Of a stretch of DNA of 64,000 nt, positions 35,616 through 43,582 are shown one piece after another. A program made the translations under genes and the position numbers. The DNA comes from Pseudomonas putida. GTDB lineage: Bacteria; Pseudomonadota; Gammaproteobacteria; Pseudomonadales; Pseudomonadaceae. The stretch covers positions 3,038,001 through 3,102,000 of the forward strand of contig NZ_CP026115.2 of assembly GCF_009883635.2 (NCBI RefSeq), in the 5' to 3' direction. The notes under the pieces are model-generated. The model made no database searches. It had not been told where the DNA came from and saw only the letters and a program-made list of their open reading frames with translations. How positions within the stretch are numbered: the stretch's first letter is position 1; every line of letters begins with the position of its first letter.

Positions 35616-36418
35616 AGCTGATAGTGGCCGAACCCTTCAAGCGCCTGTGGGCCGGGCGTGATGCCTTCGATGCCGTGGAAGCGCTGCAAGGCGAGGTCTA
35701 TCGCGAGCTGGAAGGCCGCCGCACGTTGCGTACCGAAGTCGAGGGCGAAGGCTTCTTCGTAAAGATCCACCGTGGCATCGGCTGGGGCGAGATCTTCAAG
35801 AACCTGCTCACCGCCAAGCTGCCTGTGCTGGGTGCCGGCCAGGAATGGCAGGCCATCCAGCGCCTGCATGAAGTGGGCGTGCCGACCATGACCGCTGTGG
35901 CCTATGGCGAGCGCGGCAGCAACCCGGCAAGGCAGCATTCGTTCATTGTCACCGAAGAGCTGGCACCGACCATCAGCCTGGAAGACTTCAGCATCGACTG
36001 GGTGAAGAACCCACCAGAGCCGCGTCTGAAGCGCGCGCTGATCGCTGAAGTGGCGAAGATGACCGGCGGCATGCACCGCGCCGGGGTCAACCACCGCGAC
36101 TGTTACATCTGCCACTTCCTGCTGCACACAGACCGCCCGGTGACGCCGGAAGACTTCAAACTGTCGGTCATCGACCTGCACCGCGCCCAGACCCGGGCGA
36201 AAATCAGCCGCCGCTGGCGTGACAAGGACCTGGCCGCGCTGTATTTCTCGGCGCTGGACATCGGCTTGACCCGGCGCGACAAGCTGCGCTTCCTGCGCGG
36301 TTATTTCCAGCAACCGTTGCGGCAGATTCTGGCCGAGGAAGCGGCGCTGCTCGCCTGGCTCGAACGCAAGGCGCAGAAGCTCTACGATCGCAAGCAACGC
36401 TATGGGGATGCACTCTGA
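35612..36418 (+). CDS. waaP: LPS core heptose (I) kinase
   Basis: 268 residues. A kinase-fold enzyme that phosphorylates O-4 of heptose I using ATP; in P. aeruginosa it is essential. The catalytic loop HRAGVNHRDCYICHFLL carries the HRD Asp, and SVIDLHRAQ holds the metal-binding Asp. It is embedded by overlaps between waaG and the next kinase gene. Confidence 0.95.
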   Translation: MKLIVAEPFKRLWAGRDAFDAVEALQGEVYRELEGRRTLRTEVEGEGFFVKIHRGIGWGEIFKNLLTAKLPVLGAGQEWQAIQRLHEVGVPTMTAVAYGERGSNPARQHSFIVTEELAPTISLEDFSIDWVKNPPEPRLKRALIAEVAKMTGGMHRAGVNHRDCYICHFLLHTDRPVTPEDFKLSVIDLHRAQTRAKISRRWRDKDLAALYFSALDIGLTRRDKLRFLRGYFQQPLRQILAEEAALLAWLERKAQKLYDRKQRYGDAL

Positions 36419-37152
36419 TGGCGGGTTGGACACTGGCGCCAGGCTACGAACATCTGGCGTCGGACTTCGGCAGCCTCGATGCGGTCTTTGCCCTCAAGGG
36501 CGAACACCTCACGCGTGACCCGCTCAGCGAGGTCATCCGCGTCGAGCGTGACGGGGTCAACTACTACGTCAAGCGCTATACCGGCGCTGGCAAGCACATG
36601 CGTCGCTATCTGGGCCGGCCACGCATCAAGGCCGAATGGCAGAACCTCAAGCAGTTCGCCAAGTGGGAGATTCCCACGGCCGAAGTGGTGGCCTGGGGCC
36701 TGGAACGCAAAGGCCTGGCCTTTGGCCGTGGCGCGATGATCACCCGTGAACTGCCGCACACCGAAGACCTCTCGGCCTTGGCCGAGCGCAACGACCCGCG
36801 CCTGGCCGACCGGGTCTGGGTCGACAAGCTGAGCCGTCAGCTGGCGCGCCACACCCGGGTGATGCATGAGCACCGTTTCGCCCACAACGACCTGAAATGG
36901 CGCAACCTGCTGGTCGACGACCTGGGCACGCTGTTCTTCATCGACTGCCCGACCGGCGACTTCTGGCGCGGCTTCATGTGGCGCCACCGCATGATCAAAG
37001 ACCTGGCATGCCTGGACAAGGTGGCCAAATATCACCTGACGGCGACCCAGCGCCTGCGCTTCTACCTGCAGTACCGTGGGCGTCAGCGCCTGAATGCACG
37101 CGACAAGCGGCGTATTCGTCAGGTGCTGAGCTTCTTCGAGGGAAGGGAATGA
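36418..37152 (+). CDS. Kinase-fold LPS protein (WapP-like)
   Basis: 244 residues, with the start overlapping the waaP stop (TGATG). The kinase motif HRFAHNDLKWRNLLV contains a catalytic Asp and Asn, and FFIDCPTGDFW takes the DFG-equivalent place. It is similar in size and position to the second kinase gene of the P. aeruginosa core locus (wapP). It probably phosphorylates a core heptose; the acceptor is not established. Confidence 0.82.
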   Translation: MAGWTLAPGYEHLASDFGSLDAVFALKGEHLTRDPLSEVIRVERDGVNYYVKRYTGAGKHMRRYLGRPRIKAEWQNLKQFAKWEIPTAEVVAWGLERKGLAFGRGAMITRELPHTEDLSALAERNDPRLADRVWVDKLSRQLARHTRVMHEHRFAHNDLKWRNLLVDDLGTLFFIDCPTGDFWRGFMWRHRMIKDLACLDKVAKYHLTATQRLRFYLQYRGRQRLNARDKRRIRQVLSFFEGRE

Positions 37153-37901
37153 CCGATTACCTGGCCAGCGCGGACCTCGCGCTGCTCAAACGCCATGGCT
37201 TGAACGACTTCGAAGCGCTGTGGGCGCTGCAGCTCGATGCCGTGGACGAACCCAACACCGGCCGTGGCGGCTGGAGCAGCGTCTACCGCCTGGAGCTTGA
37301 AGGCAAAGGCTATTACCTCAAGCGCCAGAGCGACTACCTGACCCGCACCTTGCACCGGCCGTTTGGCGAACCGACTTTCGCCCGCGAATTCCGCAATATC
37401 AGCCGCTACCAGAAACTGCGCATCCCGGCCTTGCAGGCCGTGTTCTACGGCGAGCGCAAGCAGAACGGCCAGCACCGGGCGATCCTGATGACCCGTGCTC
37501 TGGACGAATGGAGCGACCTGGAGGGCCTGCTGGCGCAGTGGCCGCAGCTTGCCGATGACGCCCGGGTGGGCATCCTCAAGGCCTGCGGCCAGCTGGCGCG
37601 TACGCTGCACGGTGCCGGCCAGGTACACGGCTGCTTCTATCCCAAGCACATCTTCTTGCGCCAGCGCCGCGAAGGCTGGGAAGCGCAGCTGATCGACCTG
37701 GAAAAGACCCGGCCGCTGCTGTTCGGCATGCGCGACCGCTTGCGCGATCTGGAGCCGCTGCTGCGCCGTGCCGGTGCCTGGAGCGAGGCGGACGTGCGCC
37801 AGTTGCTGGCCGCCTACCTGCAGCAGCCTGCCGACAGCGCCCTGGTCGGCACCTGGCTGCAACGCCTGACGCAACGCCGTCGTGAAAAAGAGGCCCGCTG
37901 A
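37149..37901 (+). CDS. Kinase-fold LPS protein, InaA type (WapQ-like), catalytic Asp absent
   Basis: 250 residues from the ATG at 37149 (4-base overlap). The ATP-side lysine is in KGYYLKRQSDYL. The catalytic loop reads GQVHGCFYPKHIFLRQRR: the position of the HRD Asp in WaaP is a Cys. This HGC form is that of InaA-like proteins. QLIDLEKTRPLLF keeps the metal-site Asp. It may be a weak or non-canonical kinase, or a binding partner of the other kinases. Confidence 0.8.
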   Translation: MTDYLASADLALLKRHGLNDFEALWALQLDAVDEPNTGRGGWSSVYRLELEGKGYYLKRQSDYLTRTLHRPFGEPTFAREFRNISRYQKLRIPALQAVFYGERKQNGQHRAILMTRALDEWSDLEGLLAQWPQLADDARVGILKACGQLARTLHGAGQVHGCFYPKHIFLRQRREGWEAQLIDLEKTRPLLFGMRDRLRDLEPLLRRAGAWSEADVRQLLAAYLQQPADSALVGTWLQRLTQRRREKEAR

Positions 37902-39343
37902 TGCGTTTGTCCGAACTCAAAGACGCCGGGCGCAGCCCGACGCTGCCCTTGAGCATCACCCTGGCCGATGCTGCTGGCACGGCTGACCTGCAACTGCTCA
38001 GCCTGCTGCGGGTGTTGCCTGGCCAGCGCTATGTCGGCGCCGGCATCTGGCGCGGCACCCCGGTGCTGGCCAAGCTGCTGGTCGGCAGCAATGCCGCACG
38101 GCATTTCCAGCGCGAACTGGATGGCGTGAAGCTGTTGGCCAAAGAAGGCCTGACCACACCGCAACTGCTCGCCGACGGCCTCAAGGAAGGCGAGGGCGGC
38201 TGGTTGCTGTTCGAGTTCCTCGAGGGTGCTGAAAGCCTGGCCGATGCCTGGGCTGCGGTGGAAAACCTGCCGGTACTGGCCGACGAGCAGCACCTGGTCC
38301 TGGGCGAAGCCCTCACGGTCGTGGCACAGATGCATGCCCAAGGCCTGTGGCAGGAAGACTTGCACCTGGACAACCTGCTGCGCCACGGCGGCAAGCTGTA
38401 CCTGATCGACGGCGCCGGCATCAAGGCCGAGACGCCCGGGCAACAGCTGTCGCGCCCACGTGTGCTGGAAAACCTCGGGGTGTTCTTTGCCCAGTTGCCC
38501 AAGCGCCTGGAACCGTTCATCGAAGAGTTGCTGGTGCACTACCTGCTGGCCAACGCCGAGCATGCGCTGCCGATGGAAGCGCTGCAGAAGCAGGTGGACA
38601 AGGTGCGCAGCTGGCGGCAGAAGGATTACCTGGAAAAGGCCGGTCGCGAGTGCAGCCTGTTCAGCGTCGAGCGCAGCCTTTCGGGCTTGCGCGCGATTCG
38701 CCGCAGCGAAGTGGACGCCATGCTGCCGGTGCTGGAACAAGCCGACGCGCTAATCGACAAGGGCCACCTGTACAAGACCGGTGGTGCGGCCAGCGTGGCG
38801 CGCATCGAAGTGAACGGTCGCAAGCTGGTGCTCAAGCGTTACAACATCAAGAACACCGCGCATTGGTTCAAGCGTTTCTGGCGCCCGAGCCGCGCCTGGC
38901 ATTCGTGGATAGAAGGGCACCGCCTGGAGTTCCTCGGCATCGGCACGCCCCGCCCGCTGGCGGTGCTGGAGCAACGGGTGATGGGCCTGCGCAGCCGCGC
39001 CTACCTGGTCACCGAATATGTCGATGGGCCGGACCTGGCTGCGTGTTTCGCGCCCTACGTGGACAACGGCGATGCGCCGGAAGAACAGGTCGATGCCCTG
39101 GTGCACGTCATGCAGCAGCTGATTCGCGAGCGCATCAGCCACGGTGACTTCAAGGGCCACAACCTGTTTTGGGATAACGACCAGTGGTCGCTGATCGACC
39201 TGGACGCCATGCAGCAGCACGCCACCCAGCTCAGCTTCGCCCCGGCCTACGCCCGAGACCGGGCGCGGCTGCTGCGCAACTGGCCGAGCGGCAGCGCCTT
39301 GCGTCAGCGGCTGGACAGGTTGCTGCCCAGGCTGGCCGAGTAG
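37901..39343 (+). CDS. Double kinase-fold LPS protein
   Basis: 480 residues, about twice the length of its neighbours. It contains two kinase-like halves: the first with QEDLHLDNLLRHGGKLYLID (about 152-171), the second with RISHGDFKGHNLFWDNDQWS (about 407) followed by LIDLDAM. The start overlaps the previous stop by one base, so all seven genes from waaF form one translationally coupled set. The corresponding P. aeruginosa gene would be PA5006. Its last 40 bases overlap the convergent toxin-like gene. Confidence 0.82.
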   Translation: MRLSELKDAGRSPTLPLSITLADAAGTADLQLLSLLRVLPGQRYVGAGIWRGTPVLAKLLVGSNAARHFQRELDGVKLLAKEGLTTPQLLADGLKEGEGGWLLFEFLEGAESLADAWAAVENLPVLADEQHLVLGEALTVVAQMHAQGLWQEDLHLDNLLRHGGKLYLIDGAGIKAETPGQQLSRPRVLENLGVFFAQLPKRLEPFIEELLVHYLLANAEHALPMEALQKQVDKVRSWRQKDYLEKAGRECSLFSVERSLSGLRAIRRSEVDAMLPVLEQADALIDKGHLYKTGGAASVARIEVNGRKLVLKRYNIKNTAHWFKRFWRPSRAWHSWIEGHRLEFLGIGTPRPLAVLEQRVMGLRSRAYLVTEYVDGPDLAACFAPYVDNGDAPEEQVDALVHVMQQLIRERISHGDFKGHNLFWDNDQWSLIDLDAMQQHATQLSFAPAYARDRARLLRNWPSGSALRQRLDRLLPRLAE

Positions 39344-42141
39344 TCCGCCGGCAGTGCCAGCCAGTCGCTGCTGCGCCCTGGCTGGCGTACGCGGATGCGC
39401 CATTGCTGATCGGTGCGTCTGAGCACCGCCCACGCATGAACAGCCCCCAGTGCTGACGCGGGTACTTGCAGATGGTAATGGTCGGTCAGTAGATGACGAC
39501 GCACGGGTAATTGATGGCCCTGCAGTTGCAAGTACAACTGGCCATCGGCTTCGAAAAGGCCTGGCTCCAGAGCTAGCTCTGACCCCTCGCGTTGCGGTGC
39601 CAGCCGGCAGCTCTCGAGCAGGGCCTGCAAGTCAGGCAAACCGTCATGCCACAGGACTGGGGAATCGACGACCCAGTTGCCGTTCAGCAGGCGTTTGAGT
39701 GGCAGTTTGATAAAGGCGTCCGGCTGGCGCGGGTCCGTCGCCCGCCAGCGGTGGCCGTCGAAGTTGACATGGTACACACGGCCCTGCTGGTCTTTTATGT
39801 AGTACTGACTGAGCCCGGGATTGCTGCCGGTCTTTTCATAGATACCTTCTTTGTAGATGCCATCGATCAGGTAGCGCAGCTTACTGACCTCCTGCGCCAC
39901 TGCCTGAGTTGCAGGAAGCGGCAAGGGCCTTGGCGCAGGCATGCCTCGCAGCACCCGGCGCAGCAAGGGTGCGCCACTGAATCCCTTGAGCCCAGCGGGT
40001 GTGGGTTCAAGCCCTTCCAAGCTGCCGTGGAAGCCGTCCAGCAGGTGGCTGAATGTGGCGAAGGCATGGTGCAGGGCGCCATACCGGTCACCTTCCTCAA
40101 GTGCTTCGAAACCCTCCCAGATCGATATTGCGGCTCTGCCAAACGCCAGGGCAATGGACGCGGGGAACGGCAGGACCAGGCTGACCAGGTCAAGCAGCAG
40201 GCGAAGGGCATTGACTGAGAACCTGCCCAGTAACTCTGCATTGCTGCGGGTGCTGGCATCCACCTGAGCCATCAGGGCGCGAACTTCGGCTTTGTATTGG
40301 GCTTCGAACAGGTTCTCGTCGACTACCAGCCGCTGGAGATGCGGTGCAAGTTTGCCGCTGAGCAGCAGTTTTTCGACTTTTCCGGGTTTCGACAGCGGCA
40401 AGCGGTCCCGGACGTACTCGCGTATTTGCACATTGCCGCGCAGTTCGCGCAACAGTTCCCGGGCATTGCGGTATTCGCGCCAGGGTCGCCGGTCTGGAGC
40501 GTCCGGTGCATACACCACTATCGTGGTCACAGCCTTTACCTCTGCGTTGAGCAGCAGCACGCCCTGCAAGGTTTCGCCTTTGATCAAAAGCTGGCGCACG
40601 CTGATGCGGTGCTCATCGACAGTGGCGCGCCAGTTGCTGTTGGGGTAACGGATGATCGTGCGCGCCCAGCGGTAACCCCATTCTCTCGAATCGGCGAGAA
40701 AATGCCCTGCGTGACGCGCCTTCACCGCCTCAGCCATCATGCGTGCTCGGTTGATGCGCCCATGCGCTTCCATGCGCCAGTTTGCCGTGGGAGAGTGAAG
40801 CAGGTGCTTTTTCAGAAAACGCTGATAGCTGGTGCCGGCATCCAGGTCACGCACCATCTGCTTGAGCTTTTCGGGCGTCAGCCCTTCGAGGTGCAGGGTC
40901 TCATCCCCGTGGACCCTGGCAGTCAACCAGTAGTTGATATCGAACCACTCGATATTGAGCAGCGCCAACTCGTCCAGCCGGTAGGTGATCGTTACCAGCT
41001 CGACGGTATCGCCCACCTGTGGACGGCTGGCCACTGGAATATAGCTTGAAGGGTGAAGTGGATTGACCAGTGCCCCCTTGCGGCGCGCCAGTGTGACGCT
41101 GACTTGGATGGCATGCGCAGGGGTGGTAATGCCGAAGCCATTGCGCAGCTTTTCGCTCAGCCGTTCCCGCACCCACTCGATCAGGTTGTGCCGCTGTGTG
41201 AAGGCTTCGAATGAGAGTATCCCCGGCCCGCTTGCCAAGGCGATGGCGCCGGCGAGGTCTTGCATGGTTTGCATGATGTGCGCCAAGCCCTGGGCTGAAG
41301 TTTTGCGCAACCACGGCGGCAGGTGCTTTTCCAGCAGCAGGGCATAGCGGGTGCTCAGCGGCTGTTCACTGCCGATCAGGGGCGTGAGGTCCATCGCTCG
41401 GTCCAGATGGGCGTGCAATTGTCCCGTTGCGTACTTGCCCTGCGAGCGCCACACCTCGGTCAGGCGCAGCCGCTGCAGGTCGATCAGGCACTGGGCCTGA
41501 TAGGCGAATGGGTCGTCGGCATACCATTCATAGCGCAGCCGGTCGGCCTGCTGAACGAGCAAGCGCTCTTCGGGGTGCGCCAGCAGTGCCAGCAAGGGCT
41601 GCGATTGCAGGGGGTCGTCCAGACGCTCGCACAGCTCGATGTGCAGCTGGTTCAGGTCGGCAAACGCCTCGATGCCATGTGAAAAGGTGCAAAGCAGGGC
41701 GTTGCCGGTACTGTCGCCGGGGGCCACCGCTTGCCCTGGCGTCGCTGTCACGATGACCAGCGCACCAGGCAAATGGCAGCGGCGGCTGGGCGACAGTGTG
41801 CTGAACACTGGGCGCAAGACCTGGGCCAGGGGCGGGTTTTGCCGTTGCCAGGCAAGAGGGAGCGACAGGCAGGTGCGCAAGAGCGCGGCGGCGTCGGCGT
41901 CGAGCGTGTGGTCGGCCAGGCGCAGTTCCAGTTCGGCCAGCAGCTGCGCGCGTCGCAGTTGGCCGAGCTGCTCCAGGCGGCTCTCCCCGGCCTCTACGGG
42001 GGCGCTCCAGAAGTCGGCGAGTTGAGCAAAAAAGTCCTGGCGCTGGCGATCAGGAGCGATCGATTCTTGCAGTTGCGGTTGGCCTTGCTGCAATTCAGCG
42101 ATACGTGCATCAAGGGCTTCGAGGTTTTGCAATGGGCTCAT
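39304..42141 (-). CDS. Large toxin-like protein, dermonecrotic-toxin/DUF6543 type
   Basis: 945 residues from the ATG at 42141 (GGAG 7 bases upstream; an in-frame ATG at 42168 is less likely). Long Pseudomonas proteins with a DUF6543 dermonecrotic-toxin-like domain share several stretches with it: LLEKHLPPWLR (about 310), SYQRFLKKHLL, WGYRWARTII, GETLQGVLLLNAEV then VVYAPDAPDRRPWREY (about 545-575), a hydrophobic block LRLLLDLVSLVLPFPASIAL (about 640-660), and a C-terminal part with GRVYHVNFDGHRWRATDPRQ. Leucine-rich repeats or E3-ligase modules seen in larger relatives are absent. No signal peptide. The family is a pattern call; the activity is unknown. It follows the siderophore-receptor operon in the same direction. 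Confidence 0.65.
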   Translation of the reverse strand: MSPLQNLEALDARIAELQQGQPQLQESIAPDRQRQDFFAQLADFWSAPVEAGESRLEQLGQLRRAQLLAELELRLADHTLDADAAALLRTCLSLPLAWQRQNPPLAQVLRPVFSTLSPSRRCHLPGALVIVTATPGQAVAPGDSTGNALLCTFSHGIEAFADLNQLHIELCERLDDPLQSQPLLALLAHPEERLLVQQADRLRYEWYADDPFAYQAQCLIDLQRLRLTEVWRSQGKYATGQLHAHLDRAMDLTPLIGSEQPLSTRYALLLEKHLPPWLRKTSAQGLAHIMQTMQDLAGAIALASGPGILSFEAFTQRHNLIEWVRERLSEKLRNGFGITTPAHAIQVSVTLARRKGALVNPLHPSSYIPVASRPQVGDTVELVTITYRLDELALLNIEWFDINYWLTARVHGDETLHLEGLTPEKLKQMVRDLDAGTSYQRFLKKHLLHSPTANWRMEAHGRINRARMMAEAVKARHAGHFLADSREWGYRWARTIIRYPNSNWRATVDEHRISVRQLLIKGETLQGVLLLNAEVKAVTTIVVYAPDAPDRRPWREYRNARELLRELRGNVQIREYVRDRLPLSKPGKVEKLLLSGKLAPHLQRLVVDENLFEAQYKAEVRALMAQVDASTRSNAELLGRFSVNALRLLLDLVSLVLPFPASIALAFGRAAISIWEGFEALEEGDRYGALHHAFATFSHLLDGFHGSLEGLEPTPAGLKGFSGAPLLRRVLRGMPAPRPLPLPATQAVAQEVSKLRYLIDGIYKEGIYEKTGSNPGLSQYYIKDQQGRVYHVNFDGHRWRATDPRQPDAFIKLPLKRLLNGNWVVDSPVLWHDGLPDLQALLESCRLAPQREGSELALEPGLFEADGQLYLQLQGHQLPVRRHLLTDHYHLQVPASALGAVHAWAVLRRTDQQWRIRVRQPGRSSDWLALPADYSASLGSNLSSR

Positions 42142-42146
42142 GGGTA

Positions 42147-42165
42147 GGCTCCGCAGGGGGGAGCC
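42147..42165 (-). promoter_or_regulatory. Hairpin that encloses the ribosome-binding site of the toxin-like gene
   Basis: In the minus-strand mRNA GGCTCC-CCCCTGC-GGAGCC folds into a 6-bp GC stem with a 7-base loop. The only good Shine-Dalgarno sequence (GGAG, 7 bases before the ATG) is the 3' arm of that stem, so translation could be held back unless the stem is opened. Confidence 0.45.
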
Positions 42166-42204
42166 CACCGTGGCAATGCCATGAGGATGGCAGGTGCTAG
42201 CCCG

Positions 42205-42390
42205 TTATCGCCGCGTTCGTGGCCAGAAGCCGGACAGGCTCACTGCGGCGCTGAAGCCCAGGCTGAGCCAGCTCAGGCTGTCCCAGACACCGTCGCCCAG
42301 CAAGGCGGCGAACAAGCCGCTGATAGTGAGTAGCGCTATCAGCGTGGGCCAGATGATGACCCGCCAGGTAGGTTGCGAGTGGTGGCTCAT
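42205..42390 (-). CDS. Small inner-membrane protein downstream of PepSY gene
   Basis: 61 residues (MSHHSQPTWRVIIWPTLIAL...), with two membrane helices (about 10-30 and 36-54) and an Arg-rich end. ATGA overlap with the PepSY gene, so it is coupled to it. Such short proteins often follow PepSY or TonB-receptor genes in Pseudomonas; the function is unknown. The toxin-like gene begins 63 bases further on. Confidence 0.7.
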   Translation of the reverse strand: MSHHSQPTWRVIIWPTLIALLTISGLFAALLGDGVWDSLSWLSLGFSAAVSLSGFWPRTRR

Positions 42391-43499
42391 GAGGTTGTTG
42401 CCTTCGATCTGCGCTGTTTGCCCCACCACAGGTACAGGCCGCTGCCGAGCACGATGAGGGTCAGCACATCGAGCAGCGCCCAGAGGATCTGCATCGGCCG
42501 CCCGCCGTAGTCACCGAAGTGCAGCGGTTGCGACAGGCCCATGGCGTCCATGTACCAGGGGCGCTCGCCGACGGCGGTCACTTTCAGGGTGCGGGCATCG
42601 ATCAGCACCGGTGTGAACAGGTGTGAGCTCAAGTGTGTGGCGCCGTTCATGAATACGGCGTAGTGGTGCTCGCTGGAGAATCGCGTGCCGGGGAAGGCGA
42701 TGAAGTCTGGACGCATCCCAGGGGCGGCTTGCTCGGCAATCTCCAGCAAGCGTGTGGCTGGCGCTTGCTTGGTGAGTGGCGGGGCGTCACGGTAGGGGGC
42801 GACCATGGTGGCCAGGCTGTCGTTGCGCCAGGCAGCGATGACCAGGTCGGAGAGCGCGCTGATCACCCCGGTAACGCCGACAGTGAGCGCCCAGGCCAGG
42901 GTGACTATGCCAATCAAGTTGTGCAGGTCGAGCCAGCGCAGGCGGCGCGATTTGTCATGGCGGACCCTGGCGAAGTCGAGGCGGCGCATGAAGGGCGCAT
43001 ACAGCACCGTGCCGGAGACGATGGCGACGATGAACAGCACGCCCATGAAGGCCAGCAGCAGCTTGCCGGGCAGGCCGGCGAACATGTCTACGTGCAGGCG
43101 CAACATGAGCATCATGAAGCCGCCATTGGCGGCCGGCATGGCCACGGCTTCGCCGGTGCGGGCGTCGAGCATGAAGGTATGGGACGAATTGGGTTCGGTG
43201 CCGGCTGTGGCAGCGGTGATCGCGAGTACGCCGTTGGGCTCGTCCTTGTCGAAGCCGAAGTACTGCACAACCTCACCGGGGCGGTGCTGCTCAGCTTTCA
43301 GTACCAGCTGTTGCAGGTCCAGGTGCGGGGTGCCGGCTGGCATCTCGCGCAGTTCTGCGGCATCGCCGAGCAGGTGTTCGAGTTCGTGGTGGAAGATCAG
43401 CGGCAGGCCGGTGAGTGCCAGCAACAGCAGGAACAGGGTGCAGACCAGGCTGCTCCAGGTGTGGATCACCGACCAGCGGCGGATGGTTGGGCTTTTCAT
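42387..43499 (-). CDS. PepSY-associated membrane protein (siderophore reduction/iron release type)
   Basis: 370 residues from the ATG at 43499. Four membrane helices, with the PepSY-TM pattern: N-terminal RRWSVIHTWSSLVCTLFLLL, LHVDMFAGLPGKLLLAFMGV, LHNLIGIVTLAWALTVGVTG and the C-terminal LLDVLTLIVLGSGLYLWW. Conserved histidines in the helices could hold heme. Proteins of this group (FoxB/FiuB-like) are found with TonB receptors and are thought to help reduce ferric siderophores at the inner membrane. It lies 83 bases after the receptor gene. Confidence 0.82.
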   Translation of the reverse strand: MKSPTIRRWSVIHTWSSLVCTLFLLLLALTGLPLIFHHELEHLLGDAAELREMPAGTPHLDLQQLVLKAEQHRPGEVVQYFGFDKDEPNGVLAITAATAGTEPNSSHTFMLDARTGEAVAMPAANGGFMMLMLRLHVDMFAGLPGKLLLAFMGVLFIVAIVSGTVLYAPFMRRLDFARVRHDKSRRLRWLDLHNLIGIVTLAWALTVGVTGVISALSDLVIAAWRNDSLATMVAPYRDAPPLTKQAPATRLLEIAEQAAPGMRPDFIAFPGTRFSSEHHYAVFMNGATHLSSHLFTPVLIDARTLKVTAVGERPWYMDAMGLSQPLHFGDYGGRPMQILWALLDVLTLIVLGSGLYLWWGKQRRSKATTS

Positions 43500-43582
43500 T
43501 GCATTATGTTTCTCGATGTCCAGAAAGACCAAAGCCGCCCCCAGGGGGACGGCTTGGTCGACATGCTCAGCCAGTCAGGTCA

